Assembly: GCF_022059845.1 (NCBI RefSeq)
Contig: NZ_CP091851.1
Coordinates: 4,887,501-4,951,500 of the forward strand
Source of the DNA: Terrirubrum flagellatum
Lineage (GTDB): Bacteria > Pseudomonadota > Alphaproteobacteria > Rhizobiales > Beijerinckiaceae
Length of the DNA stretch: 64,000 nucleotides
Direction: 5' to 3'
Shown here: in pieces, positions 41,162 to 48,346 of the stretch
Layout: every line of letters starts with the position of its first letter
Numbering within the stretch: the stretch's first letter is position 1
Notes under the pieces: generated by a model
Seen by the model: the letters and a program-made list of their open reading frames with translations, nothing else
Databases searched by the model: none
Told to the model about the DNA's origin: nothing
Position numbers and translations under genes: made by a program

Positions 41162-41563
41162 ATGGCCAGCTTCCACTTCGAACTCGTGTCGCCTGAGAAG
41201 ATGCTCTTCTCGGGCGATGTTGAAAGCGTCGTCGTGCCGGGCGCCGACGGCGACTTCCAGGTGTTCGCCGGCCACGCGCCCGTGATGTCGACGTTGCATG
41301 TCGGCGTCTTGAAGATCGCGGGCAATACGAACGCGCCGCAGCGCGTGTTCGTGCGCGGCGGTTTCGCCGACGTGAATGACAGCGGCCTGACCATCCTCGC
41401 CGAGCAGGCGGTCGATCTCGCCGAGGTGAAGTCCGATCAGCTCATGCAGGACATCCGGGATCTCGAAGAGGATGTCGCCGACGCCAAGACGGACGCCGAG
41501 CGCGCCCGCGCGCAGGCGAAGCTCGAAGGGCTGAAGGCGCTGCAACTCGCCGTCGCGCACTGA
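41162..41563 (+). CDS. atpC: ATP synthase F1 epsilon subunit
   Basis: The 133-residue protein has the N-terminal beta-sandwich (FHFELVSPEKMLFSGDVESV; GADGDFQVFAGHAP) and the C-terminal helical pair that can regulate the motor (ADAKTDAERARAQAKLEGLK). It begins five bases after atpD and ends the operon; a terminator follows 25 bases later. Confidence 0.96.
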   Translation: MASFHFELVSPEKMLFSGDVESVVVPGADGDFQVFAGHAPVMSTLHVGVLKIAGNTNAPQRVFVRGGFADVNDSGLTILAEQAVDLAEVKSDQLMQDIRDLEEDVADAKTDAERARAQAKLEGLKALQLAVAH

Positions 41564-41588
41564 ACGTGACGCGCAGTATGAAATGAAC

Positions 41589-41614
41589 AAGGCCGCGCAA
41601 GCGGCCTTTTCTTT
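41589..41614 (+). terminator. Rho-independent terminator of the atp operon
   Basis: An 8-bp perfect stem (AAGGCCGC, loop GCAA, GCGGCCTT) followed by TTCTTT. It lies 26 bases past the atpC stop. Confidence 0.92.
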
Positions 41615-41671
41615 GGCCGTTTGCTGTTCGTCTCCGCCGGTATTGGCCGACGATCCGAGCAGCCTTGGCGT

Positions 41672-42091
41672 CTAGCGTAATTTCACCGTCAGCTTGTAAG
41701 TTGCGTTGCCGCGTGTCGGCCCAACCACGATGGCGTAGCGGCCGGTTGCTGGCAGTTTACCGGACCAGGATTTCGCGCTGTCTTCGGCGCCCGCTCTTGG
41801 AAGCGTGCGCAGATTTTCGCCGTCCGCTGTTTGAGAGGCTGTTTTAGAACCGGGGAGATAGATCTGAAATGAGGCATTATCTTCGATCGACGTCACCTTG
41901 AGGGATGCGGTCATGCCCTTCCGAGCTTCAAAAACATAGCGATCGGAGTCGCCGCGCACGACGGCGCCTTCGGCCTCGAAGGTCGACGCACGCACGTTGG
42001 CTTTCAATTCGCGCTCGAAGTCGGTGGCGTGGGCTGGCGCGAATGATGCAGCCACCGCAGCCGAGATGAAAAATGCCAGCGCCATCCGCAT
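41672..42091 (-). CDS. Exported protein with PPC-like beta-sandwich
   Basis: The 139-residue protein has a signal peptide (MRMALAFFISAAVAASFAPAHA). The mature part has the rhythm of bacterial pre-peptidase C-terminal domains: GDSDRYVFEARKGMTASLKV, then ASFQIYLPG, WSGKLPATGRYAIVV and ATYKLTVKL. Such domains often accompany secreted hydrolases, but here it stands alone. It may be co-transcribed with the upstream GH19 gene (15-base gap), which would fit an extracellular role. Confidence 0.7.
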   Translation of the reverse strand: MRMALAFFISAAVAASFAPAHATDFERELKANVRASTFEAEGAVVRGDSDRYVFEARKGMTASLKVTSIEDNASFQIYLPGSKTASQTADGENLRTLPRAGAEDSAKSWSGKLPATGRYAIVVGPTRGNATYKLTVKLR

Positions 42092-42106
42092 TGCTGCGAT
42101 TCCACC

Positions 42107-43054
42107 TCAAATTCCAAGGAAGAACTTGGCGCGTAGCAAGAACGCCTCGCGTTCCCTAAAAGTCGTGCAATTACGGCCATTGACCACAATGCACACTTGC
42201 CTGTGATTATCGGCGTCGGCGAGGGGATTCAAATTATGGGTTTCCCAGAACCATGTTGACACATCCGTCGCAAATCTTGGTTCAGTTGCGACCCTAGCCG
42301 GGTTGTTATCCGTCAGAAAGTCTTCGCCAATGCTAGCGCCATAGGCTGTATAGTTCGCTCGGCCGGTCAGTTGTATCAATCCGCGTCCCTTGAAGCGGAC
42401 GCCGTCGCCGGGCTCCGTATTGCCGAGATTCGCCCTCCCCTCATAGGCCGCGCCACTCGCGGTTTCCTCGCTATAGAAGAACGACATGCTCTCATGCCCG
42501 AGCTGCGCGAGAAAATGCGCCTGCCGAAGAGACGTGTTGATCGCGCGCGCCTCCATCCCGGCGAACAGTAGCGCCGCATACTTATCTATATCGGTCACGG
42601 TGGCGGCGGGCATGATTCCAAGCAACTTGACCGCATCGAGCCCACTGGGAATGGCGTCCCGAAGCGATCGAAGTGTCGCGCCTCCGGGATCGATCCGTCC
42701 ATCGGGCTTCGGCGCTTTCATCACGCGCGACTGATATTCCCGAATCGCGTCCTTCGTCGATTGCGTGCATGCGCCATCGACGGGCAGTGGCGGCTGTGGA
42801 GGCGGCAGCCAAAACGGCATCTCCATCGGCGCCTCCAAAAATGACGGCTGCCGAAGCGCTGGCGGCTGAAGCGATGGCGGCCCCACCAGCGGCCTCTGCA
42901 GAAATGGCGGCTGCTGAAGCGGCGGCTGCGGCCACTGCATCTGCGACCGGCCATAATTCAGCAGAATCTGAACGATAATTACGTCTGCATGAGCATTGCG
43001 GCCATGTTCGCCGACAGAGGCTAAAATGCACATCGCGCCGAACCAATAATTCAA
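42107..43054 (-). CDS. GH19-type hydrolase with split peptidoglycan-binding domain
   Basis: The 315-residue protein ends in a family 19 glycoside hydrolase domain (about residues 145-315) with FLAQLGHESMSFFYSEE, where the Glu should be catalytic, and GRGLIQLTGRANYTAYG. The N-terminus resembles a peptidoglycan-binding repeat, begun by VGEHGRNAHADVIIVQILLN and finished by DGACTQSTKDAIREYQ and DGRIDPGGATLRSL. Between the two halves lies a proline- and glutamine-rich insert of about 52 residues (residues 40-91), made of repeats such as LQQPPFLQRP. No signal peptide is clear. GH19 proteins of this kind are often phage-type lysozymes; no phage genes are seen nearby. Confidence 0.78.
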   Translation of the reverse strand: MNYWFGAMCILASVGEHGRNAHADVIIVQILLNYGRSQMQWPQPPLQQPPFLQRPLVGPPSLQPPALRQPSFLEAPMEMPFWLPPPQPPLPVDGACTQSTKDAIREYQSRVMKAPKPDGRIDPGGATLRSLRDAIPSGLDAVKLLGIMPAATVTDIDKYAALLFAGMEARAINTSLRQAHFLAQLGHESMSFFYSEETASGAAYEGRANLGNTEPGDGVRFKGRGLIQLTGRANYTAYGASIGEDFLTDNNPARVATEPRFATDVSTWFWETHNLNPLADADNHRQVCIVVNGRNCTTFREREAFLLRAKFFLGI

Positions 43055-43240
43055 TCTATTGCTAGCTTAGGTGGGGCGCGAGGGCTGTCAAGCTGCATGC
43101 GTTCGCGCGTGGGCTAAATTGAATAGTTGGAGGCGCCGCTGCTCGTCGCGCATGCAAATTAGTTGAGCAAAGTCTCGCAACCAGCCTTTTCTTTTTTACG
43201 TCGCTGCATGCCATAGTGGCGCGAATTCGAGGACGCGCCT

Positions 43241-43627
43241 ATGCAACTCATCCCGCGCAATCCAACCGCTGGAATTTATCCGGCTACGGACGATTACGTC
43301 CATGCGATGGAAGTCATTCAGCCGCAGCGATTTCTCTTCATCAGCGGCACGATGGGGCTCGACGCGCAAGGCGTCGCCGGCAAGACGCTCGACGAGCAGC
43401 TCGCGCTGATCTGGTCGAACATCCGCGCGATCCTCGCGAGCGCCGGCATGAGCACGGACAATCTCGTGCGTCTCACAAGCTATCTGCGTGACGCCTCTTA
43501 TGCGGAAGCGAACGCTGCGGCGCGCATCGCGGCGCTTGGCGAGCGCCGCATCCCGACGACCGCGATCGTGGCGCAGACTCTGGTCGAGGACTGGCTGGTC
43601 GAGATCGAAGCGATCGCCGCGGCGTGA
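43241..43627 (+). CDS. RidA family protein
   Basis: The 128-residue protein is a YjgF/RidA-type domain. The C-terminal pattern RRIPTTAIVAQTLVEDWLVEIEAIA corresponds to the family signature, and the arginine that contacts the carboxylate is probably in the RRIPTTA segment. RidA deaminates reactive enamine/imine intermediates of pyridoxal-phosphate enzymes, but divergent relatives have other roles. No clear ribosome binding site beyond GAGGACG. Confidence 0.83.
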   Translation: MQLIPRNPTAGIYPATDDYVHAMEVIQPQRFLFISGTMGLDAQGVAGKTLDEQLALIWSNIRAILASAGMSTDNLVRLTSYLRDASYAEANAAARIAALGERRIPTTAIVAQTLVEDWLVEIEAIAAA

Positions 43628-43631
43628 GCGC

Positions 43632-43684
43632 CAGAGCAATGTGCGGAAAAGTGGGAACCGGTTTTCCGCGAAAAACGTTGCGAC
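43632..43684. repeat. Dispersed palindromic repeat, copy 3
   Basis: GAGCAATGTGCGGAAAAG followed by TGGGAACCGGTTTTCCGCG and ACGTTGCGAC. It is nearly identical to the minus-strand reading of the repeat at 1555-1607. It follows the ridA-like gene by four bases and lies between convergent genes. Confidence 0.75.
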
Positions 43685-43731
43685 AAAAAAGAGTCGCCCT
43701 GCGATTCGACTTGAGGGCGCGCCGTTTGCTC

Positions 43732-44235
43732 TCACTCCGGCCGGTAAGGGCCGCCGGGATGGCCCCAGCCCCATGTCGGCATCGGCGCCTTGTCGTCGAC
43801 TTCCGTGTCTGGCGCTGAATTGATCACGGCGAGCCGCGTGCCCCATTCGATGTAGGCGAGAAAGGCCGAGCGGAATTCGGGATCGGCGGGCAGTCCAGCC
43901 TCATCGGCGGCGTCGCAGATTAAAGACACCCAGCGTCGTCTTTGCGGCTCGGTCAGCATGCGCCCGATATGGTGGCGGATCATCTCGGCGTGCGCGCCAG
44001 GCTCGCCATGCGCCTCCGACCACAGGCGCGGGCCGCCGAATACTTCGGCGACAAAGCCGGCGACATGCTCGGGATGATCGTCGCCCATCCTCGCGAAGAC
44101 AGGCGCAAGCAGCGGATCGGCCTTCACCTTGGCGTAGAACACGCCAGTCAGCCGACGGAACGCGTCGAGGCCGCCCGCCCATTCATAAAGGGCGGGAATA
44201 GCCTCGTCCGGCTTGGCATTGGTCGCGACGTTCAT
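43732..44235 (-). CDS. Group II truncated haemoglobin
   Basis: The 167-residue protein matches group II truncated haemoglobins: ALYEWAGGLDAFRRLTGVFY at the N-terminus, DPLLAPVFARMGDDHPEHVAGF (proximal region), and HHIGRMLTEPQRRRWVSL. The Trp near GTRLAVINS and the C-terminal WGWGHPGG extension fit this group. These proteins bind oxygen or NO and protect against nitrosative or oxidative stress. GGAG lies about eight bases before the start chosen here; a longer frame reaches 44283. Confidence 0.88.
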   Translation of the reverse strand: MNVATNAKPDEAIPALYEWAGGLDAFRRLTGVFYAKVKADPLLAPVFARMGDDHPEHVAGFVAEVFGGPRLWSEAHGEPGAHAEMIRHHIGRMLTEPQRRRWVSLICDAADEAGLPADPEFRSAFLAYIEWGTRLAVINSAPDTEVDDKAPMPTWGWGHPGGPYRPE

Positions 44236-44406
44236 CGGCGTCTCCTCAGCTCCCGATGTGAGCGCGCCCTGTCTCGAAATCAATATTCCGCACGGCTGAC
44301 AAAAGGCTCTTCATTCGCTATTATTGCGTCCTGCTTTCAAGACCATTGTTGAGCGCCGGCCGTCTTTCGCCGGTGATATTGCAACGCAACGTTTCGGGGG
44401 CGGACG

Positions 44407-45771
44407 ATGGCGACTGCGCTCACGCGGCAACTGCTTCGCGGGTTGATGGTGACGGTTGCGCGCCGCGACAATGTCGCGCTGGATAATCTGTCATTGCGCG
44501 CTCTCAACGCCGAGGTGCGTCTCGCCGTCGATCACGCCGGCCAGCCGCTCTATAATCAAGCGACCACGAACGACGTGAAAGCCGTGATCGCGGAGCTGCG
44601 CGCGGGCCCTTTCCCGACCCATGATCCGGCAAGGCCGATGGAGCAGTTCAGCTTCGAATATTGGTATAACTATTTCTTCAAGGAGCTCGCCTGGGCGCGG
44701 CAGCTCGATTTCATCATGCCGGTGCTCAATGACGACGGGAGCTATCGCACCGAGAATCAGGTTTTCGAGAAAGAGCGTCTGTTCTCGGAGATGCTGGAGC
44801 TGGGCTTCACGCCTTTCGTTGCAAATGACAAACTGACGGCCGATCAGGTGATGGCGCATGCGATCAAGGACTCGCTCAGCGAGTTGCAGCGCAAGAACGT
44901 CAATGTGCTTTTCCGCGGCGATGGGCGACCGTCGGAAAAGATCAAGAAGGATGGCGGCACAAAGCCGCAAACGCGCGTCGATGATCTGCGCGTGTCCCGG
45001 CATATGTTGAGCTATTGGCATCCCTTCAAGACGCGGGGCGACAGCGTCTGGGTGCGCAAGGGCTTCAACCAGGATAATTGCCTGTTTTCGGCCGTCAGCG
45101 TCACCCCGCAGTTTGGCGTGGCGACGAAGTTTCCGTTGCTCAACGATCTCGAAGGCTCAAATCCCGACGCCATCGGCCATGCGTGGGTGATGGTGCGCGA
45201 CAGGACGCAAGCAGCCGGAGGCAGCGCGTTCCAGCAGGCGCGGCAGGTGTTCGCCAAACCGCAGGCGGAGAGCGCGCTGCGACCTTTAACGCTCATGGCG
45301 AGCAAATCGAACATCTATGTCGTGCGTGCGCGCAGCGCCTACAACACGCAGAATTATCAGGTCGGATCGACATTTCCCGAATATGCGTCTGAAGATCTCG
45401 ACTGGGCCGACCATCTCCTCTGCTTCAACGTCACGCGCATTCATTTCGGCGCCGGCGACGCCAATGCAGGCCATCTGATCGTCGTCAATGAAAGCCGCTG
45501 GCTGCAGGATGAAGCGCTCATCGCCTCTGTGCTCGCGGGGCCCGCAAGCATGACGGAGTTGCGCAAGTTCAAGGCGGATATCGATGCGCTCGCGAAGCTT
45601 CACAGCGGCGCCGGCGGTATGGTCTACACGCCGCCCGGCGTCGATCCGCCGCCTTTCGACATCGTGACGGTGCGCGAGTCATTCCGGCCGGGCAAGCCCG
45701 CGCCAGACTCCGATCCTTTCATGACCGATGGGCGCAGGAAGATCGCCATTCCCGCAGCTTTCAGGAACTAG
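44407..45771 (+). CDS. Candidate ADP-ribosyltransferase of the cholera/pertussis (R-S-E) type
   Basis: The 454-residue protein matches no common bacterial family that I know, but residues 167-345 follow the order of motifs in arginine-type ADP-ribosyltransferase toxins. VLFRGDGRPSEKIKKDGG (167-184) corresponds to the YRxDxRPPxxIxxxGG segment with the NAD-binding arginine (R170). LFSAVSVTP (226-234) occupies the place of the STS motif. NIYVVRARSAYNTQNY (302-317) corresponds to the YIYVI...NMFNVND strand of cholera toxin A, and PEYASEDLDW (324-333) to the E-x-E loop, with E329 the best catalytic candidate. The first 160 residues are an unrelated helical domain; no signal peptide is present. A nicotinamidase gene is convergent. 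The assignment is by eye and needs a profile search. Confidence 0.55.
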   Translation: MATALTRQLLRGLMVTVARRDNVALDNLSLRALNAEVRLAVDHAGQPLYNQATTNDVKAVIAELRAGPFPTHDPARPMEQFSFEYWYNYFFKELAWARQLDFIMPVLNDDGSYRTENQVFEKERLFSEMLELGFTPFVANDKLTADQVMAHAIKDSLSELQRKNVNVLFRGDGRPSEKIKKDGGTKPQTRVDDLRVSRHMLSYWHPFKTRGDSVWVRKGFNQDNCLFSAVSVTPQFGVATKFPLLNDLEGSNPDAIGHAWVMVRDRTQAAGGSAFQQARQVFAKPQAESALRPLTLMASKSNIYVVRARSAYNTQNYQVGSTFPEYASEDLDWADHLLCFNVTRIHFGAGDANAGHLIVVNESRWLQDEALIASVLAGPASMTELRKFKADIDALAKLHSGAGGMVYTPPGVDPPPFDIVTVRESFRPGKPAPDSDPFMTDGRRKIAIPAAFRN

Positions 45772-45788
45772 AGCGATTTTCGTGGTTG

Positions 45789-46415
45789 CTACGCCGGGAG
45801 GTCGGCCGCGCTGATCCGCTTCACGCCGGCGTCACCCATCGCTTTCCAGGCCGCCGCCAGCGAACCGTTTGCATCGATCGCGCGGCAGGCGTCCTCGACG
45901 ACAAGCGCTTCGAGGCCCGCCGCGCGCGCATCCTGCGCCGTCCAGGCGACGCAGAAATCGGTGGCGAGACCAGCGCAGACGACGCGCGTCACGCCGCGCT
46001 CCCGGAGATAACCGGCGAGGCCAGTGCTCGTCGCGCGATCGGCCTCCTTGAATCCGGAATAGGAATCGACCGAGACGCGATAGCCCTTGCGGATGATCGT
46101 CTGCGCGCCGGGAATATCGAGCGCGGCATGGAATTCGGCGCCGCGCGTTCCCATCACGCAATGGTCCGGCCACAACACCTGCGGGCCGTAAGGCATCTCG
46201 ATCGTCTCGAACGGATTTTTTTCGGGATGCGCGCTGGCGAAAGAGGCGTGCCCCGGCGGATGCCAGTCCTGCGTCAGAACAATCGTCTGGAATCGCTTCG
46301 CCATCGCATTGATCGGCGCGATCACGGCGTCGCCATCAGGCACGGCGAGCGAGCCGCCGGCGCAGAAATCGTTCTGCACGTCGATGACGATGAGCGCGGT
46401 CGACGCGTCGATCAT
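45789..46415 (-). CDS. pncA: Nicotinamidase/pyrazinamidase
   Basis: The 208-residue protein has the cysteine-hydrolase triad: D12 in IVIDVQNDFC, the lysine in TIIRKGYRVSVDSYSGF, and the nucleophile in GLATDFCVAWTA. The metal site is in TQDWHPPGHASF (D50, H52, H56). It converts nicotinamide to nicotinate for NAD salvage. GGGAGAG precedes the ATG. Its 3' end faces the candidate ADP-ribosyltransferase gene across 17 bases. Confidence 0.94.
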   Translation of the reverse strand: MIDASTALIVIDVQNDFCAGGSLAVPDGDAVIAPINAMAKRFQTIVLTQDWHPPGHASFASAHPEKNPFETIEMPYGPQVLWPDHCVMGTRGAEFHAALDIPGAQTIIRKGYRVSVDSYSGFKEADRATSTGLAGYLRERGVTRVVCAGLATDFCVAWTAQDARAAGLEALVVEDACRAIDANGSLAAAWKAMGDAGVKRISAADLPA

Positions 46416-46570
46416 GAAACTCTCCCGGGCTTCGGCCGATGCGCCCAGGAGAGGAGCATGGCGGCGCGTGCGCGTTTGCGACCAAGGCTTCCACGACATC
46501 GTCCCAACACGACGTCAAAGCGAAAGCGCGGATACACATCGGCCGAGCATCACGCCGCGAGGCCTGCAAT

Positions 46571-46774
46571 TCAATAGGCGCTGGCGCCTTCGCCGATCAG
46601 GCGCTCGCGCGCCGGCGCCGGAGCCTGCGACGCCACGGGCTTCGGCTTTGCTTTCGGCTTCGCCGGCTGCGTCTTGGCCGCGGTGGTTCGCTCGACAGCA
46701 GCGGCCGGGCTTGCGAAAGCCGCGGCGAGGGCGACCAGCAACAGACCGATCGCGAAGTGTGTGGCGAAGCGCAT
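46571..46774 (-). CDS. Small exported alanine/proline/lysine-rich protein
   Basis: A 67-residue protein with a clear signal peptide (FAIGLLLVALAAAFASPAAA) and GGGAGGA before the ATG. The mature part is about 40 residues, rich in Ala, Pro and Lys (KTQPAKPKAKPKPVASQ). It looks disordered and basic. No family was recognised. Confidence 0.6.
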   Translation of the reverse strand: MRFATHFAIGLLLVALAAAFASPAAAVERTTAAKTQPAKPKAKPKPVASQAPAPARERLIGEGASAY

Positions 46775-46888
46775 GGCGTCCTCCCGAAGCGCGCGGCCCG
46801 TCGCCGCTGATGGAGGCGTTAAACTCGATTGCTCGCGTTGCCGCTGTTCCCGCGGAGACAGGGCCTCCCGAAGCGAACGCTGCGCGCA

Positions 46889-47524
46889 TCAGCGCGTCGC
46901 CAGGCCTTCCCACGCGGTGAGCGCGGCCGCGACGATGAGCAGCACACCGGCGGCGCGTCCGGCCGCCATGGTGACGCCGGGATTGCGCGTCAGCAGATCG
47001 CGGCTCTTGCCGGCGGCCAGCGCAAGCCCGCCATAGACGCTAAGCTGCGTCGCGGCGACCATCAGCCCCATCGCCAACCCCTGACTCCAGAGCGGCCCAT
47101 ATTGCGGCCGCACGAACTGCGGAAACACGGACGCGGTGAAGAGATAGGCCTTCGGATTGAGAAGGCAGGTGATCGCGCCCTGCCGGAACGCCGTCCATGC
47201 CGGGCGCTTCGGCGCGCCTTCGACGGCTTCGACGGTGATGGCGCTGCGCATCAGCGTGACGCCGATCCAGGCCATGTAGGCCGCGCCGGCGAGCAGCACG
47301 ATGTTGAACAGGGAGGGCGCAAGCCGCAGCAGCAATCCGATGCCTATCAGGCCGGACAACGTGTGGATCGTTCCACCGGCGATCACGCCCGCCGTCGCCG
47401 ACAGGCCGGCCTTCCGCCCGCCTGACAGCGCGTTGGCGACAATGAACAGCATGTCCATGCCGGGCACGATGATGATGCCGAACAGGAGGACGAAGAACAG
47501 GCTCAGATTTTCCGCGTAGGACAT
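46889..47524 (-). CDS. LysE-family amino-acid exporter
   Basis: The 211-residue protein has five to six transmembrane helices and the RhtB/LysE pattern: GIIIVPGMDMLFIVANALSGG near the N-terminus and GAITCLLNPKAYLFTASVFPQF in the middle. It probably exports an amino acid or derivative. It is divergent from a WYL-domain regulator; between them are a palindrome (47608-47631) and a half-site overlapping its own start codon, suggesting control by that regulator. Confidence 0.9.
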   Translation of the reverse strand: MSYAENLSLFFVLLFGIIIVPGMDMLFIVANALSGGRKAGLSATAGVIAGGTIHTLSGLIGIGLLLRLAPSLFNIVLLAGAAYMAWIGVTLMRSAITVEAVEGAPKRPAWTAFRQGAITCLLNPKAYLFTASVFPQFVRPQYGPLWSQGLAMGLMVAATQLSVYGGLALAAGKSRDLLTRNPGVTMAAGRAAGVLLIVAAALTAWEGLATR

Positions 47525-47607
47525 GTCAGTTGCTCGGCGACGCCATTACCTGAGGCTTTGAAGAAATGCTGCTCTCCCAAGCCGATGGCGGGTGCTATAG
47601 GGGAGGC

Positions 47608-47631
47608 CAACTGACAGCCTTCTGTCAGTTG
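47608..47631. promoter_or_regulatory. Perfect inverted repeat, candidate operator of the WYL regulator
   Basis: CAACTGACAG (47608-47617), spacer CCTT, CTGTCAGTTG (47622-47631): a 10-bp perfect inverted repeat. A further half-site TGTCAGTTG is at 47524-47532, overlapping the LysE start codon. The repeat lies 19 bases before the start of the regulator gene, so it could serve both autoregulation and control of the exporter. Confidence 0.7.
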
Positions 47632-47650
47632 TGATCGCGGGAGGAGCGCC

Positions 47651-48346
47651 ATGCGCAAGGCGTCGCGCCTGTTCGAGATCATCCAGATTCTCAGACTGGC
47701 GAAGCGGCCGACCACCGCCGCCGAGATCGCGGAAAGCCTGGAAGTCACGCCGCGCTCGATCTATCGCGACATCGCGGCGCTGCAGGCGATGCGCGTGCCG
47801 ATCGAGGGTGGGCGGGGCGTCGGCTACATCCTGCGGCCGGGCTTCGAGCTGCCGCCGCTGATGTTCTCGATTGAGGAGACCGAGGCGATCGTGCTGGCGC
47901 TGGCGCTGCTCGATCGCACGGGCGACTTCGAAATCAGGCAGGCGGCGCGTCGTGTCACCCAGAAGATCGCGGGTTCGATCCCTGCGCCTCTCAGGCGAAC
48001 GCTCGACGCCGGCGCGCTGCATGCGTGGGGAACGACATTCCCCGATCCCGATGGCGTCAATCTCGCGCTCGTCAGGCGCGCCATCCGCGACGAGCAGAAG
48101 ATCGCCATCGATTATCGCGACGAGTTCGGCCGCGCGACCGCGCGCATCATCTGGCCGCTCGCGCTGATTTATTATTCGCAGGCGGCCAATATCGTCGCCT
48201 GGTGCGAATTGCGTCAGGCGCTGCGCAATTTCCGCGCCGATCGCGTCGAAGACAGCGCGCCGGTCGAGGATTTCTTTCGCGGCGACGGCGACAGGCTGCG
48301 GAAAGAATGGGTCGCGGGCTGGACCGAGACGTCTGCGTCAGCCTGA
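47651..48346 (+). CDS. YafY-type regulator (HTH-11 and WYL domains)
   Basis: The 231-residue protein has an N-terminal winged helix-turn-helix (RLAKRPTTAAEIAESLEVTP, about residues 16-35) and a WYL domain (about residues 140-205, with IAIDYRDEFGRATARIIWPL and VAWCELRQALRNFRADRV). WYL domains bind nucleotide-like or other small ligands and switch the DNA-binding part. GGGAGGAG precedes the ATG. The probable target is the divergent LysE-type exporter. The 3' end overlaps the convergent MATE gene by nine bases. Confidence 0.88.
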   Translation: MRKASRLFEIIQILRLAKRPTTAAEIAESLEVTPRSIYRDIAALQAMRVPIEGGRGVGYILRPGFELPPLMFSIEETEAIVLALALLDRTGDFEIRQAARRVTQKIAGSIPAPLRRTLDAGALHAWGTTFPDPDGVNLALVRRAIRDEQKIAIDYRDEFGRATARIIWPLALIYYSQAANIVAWCELRQALRNFRADRVEDSAPVEDFFRGDGDRLRKEWVAGWTETSASA

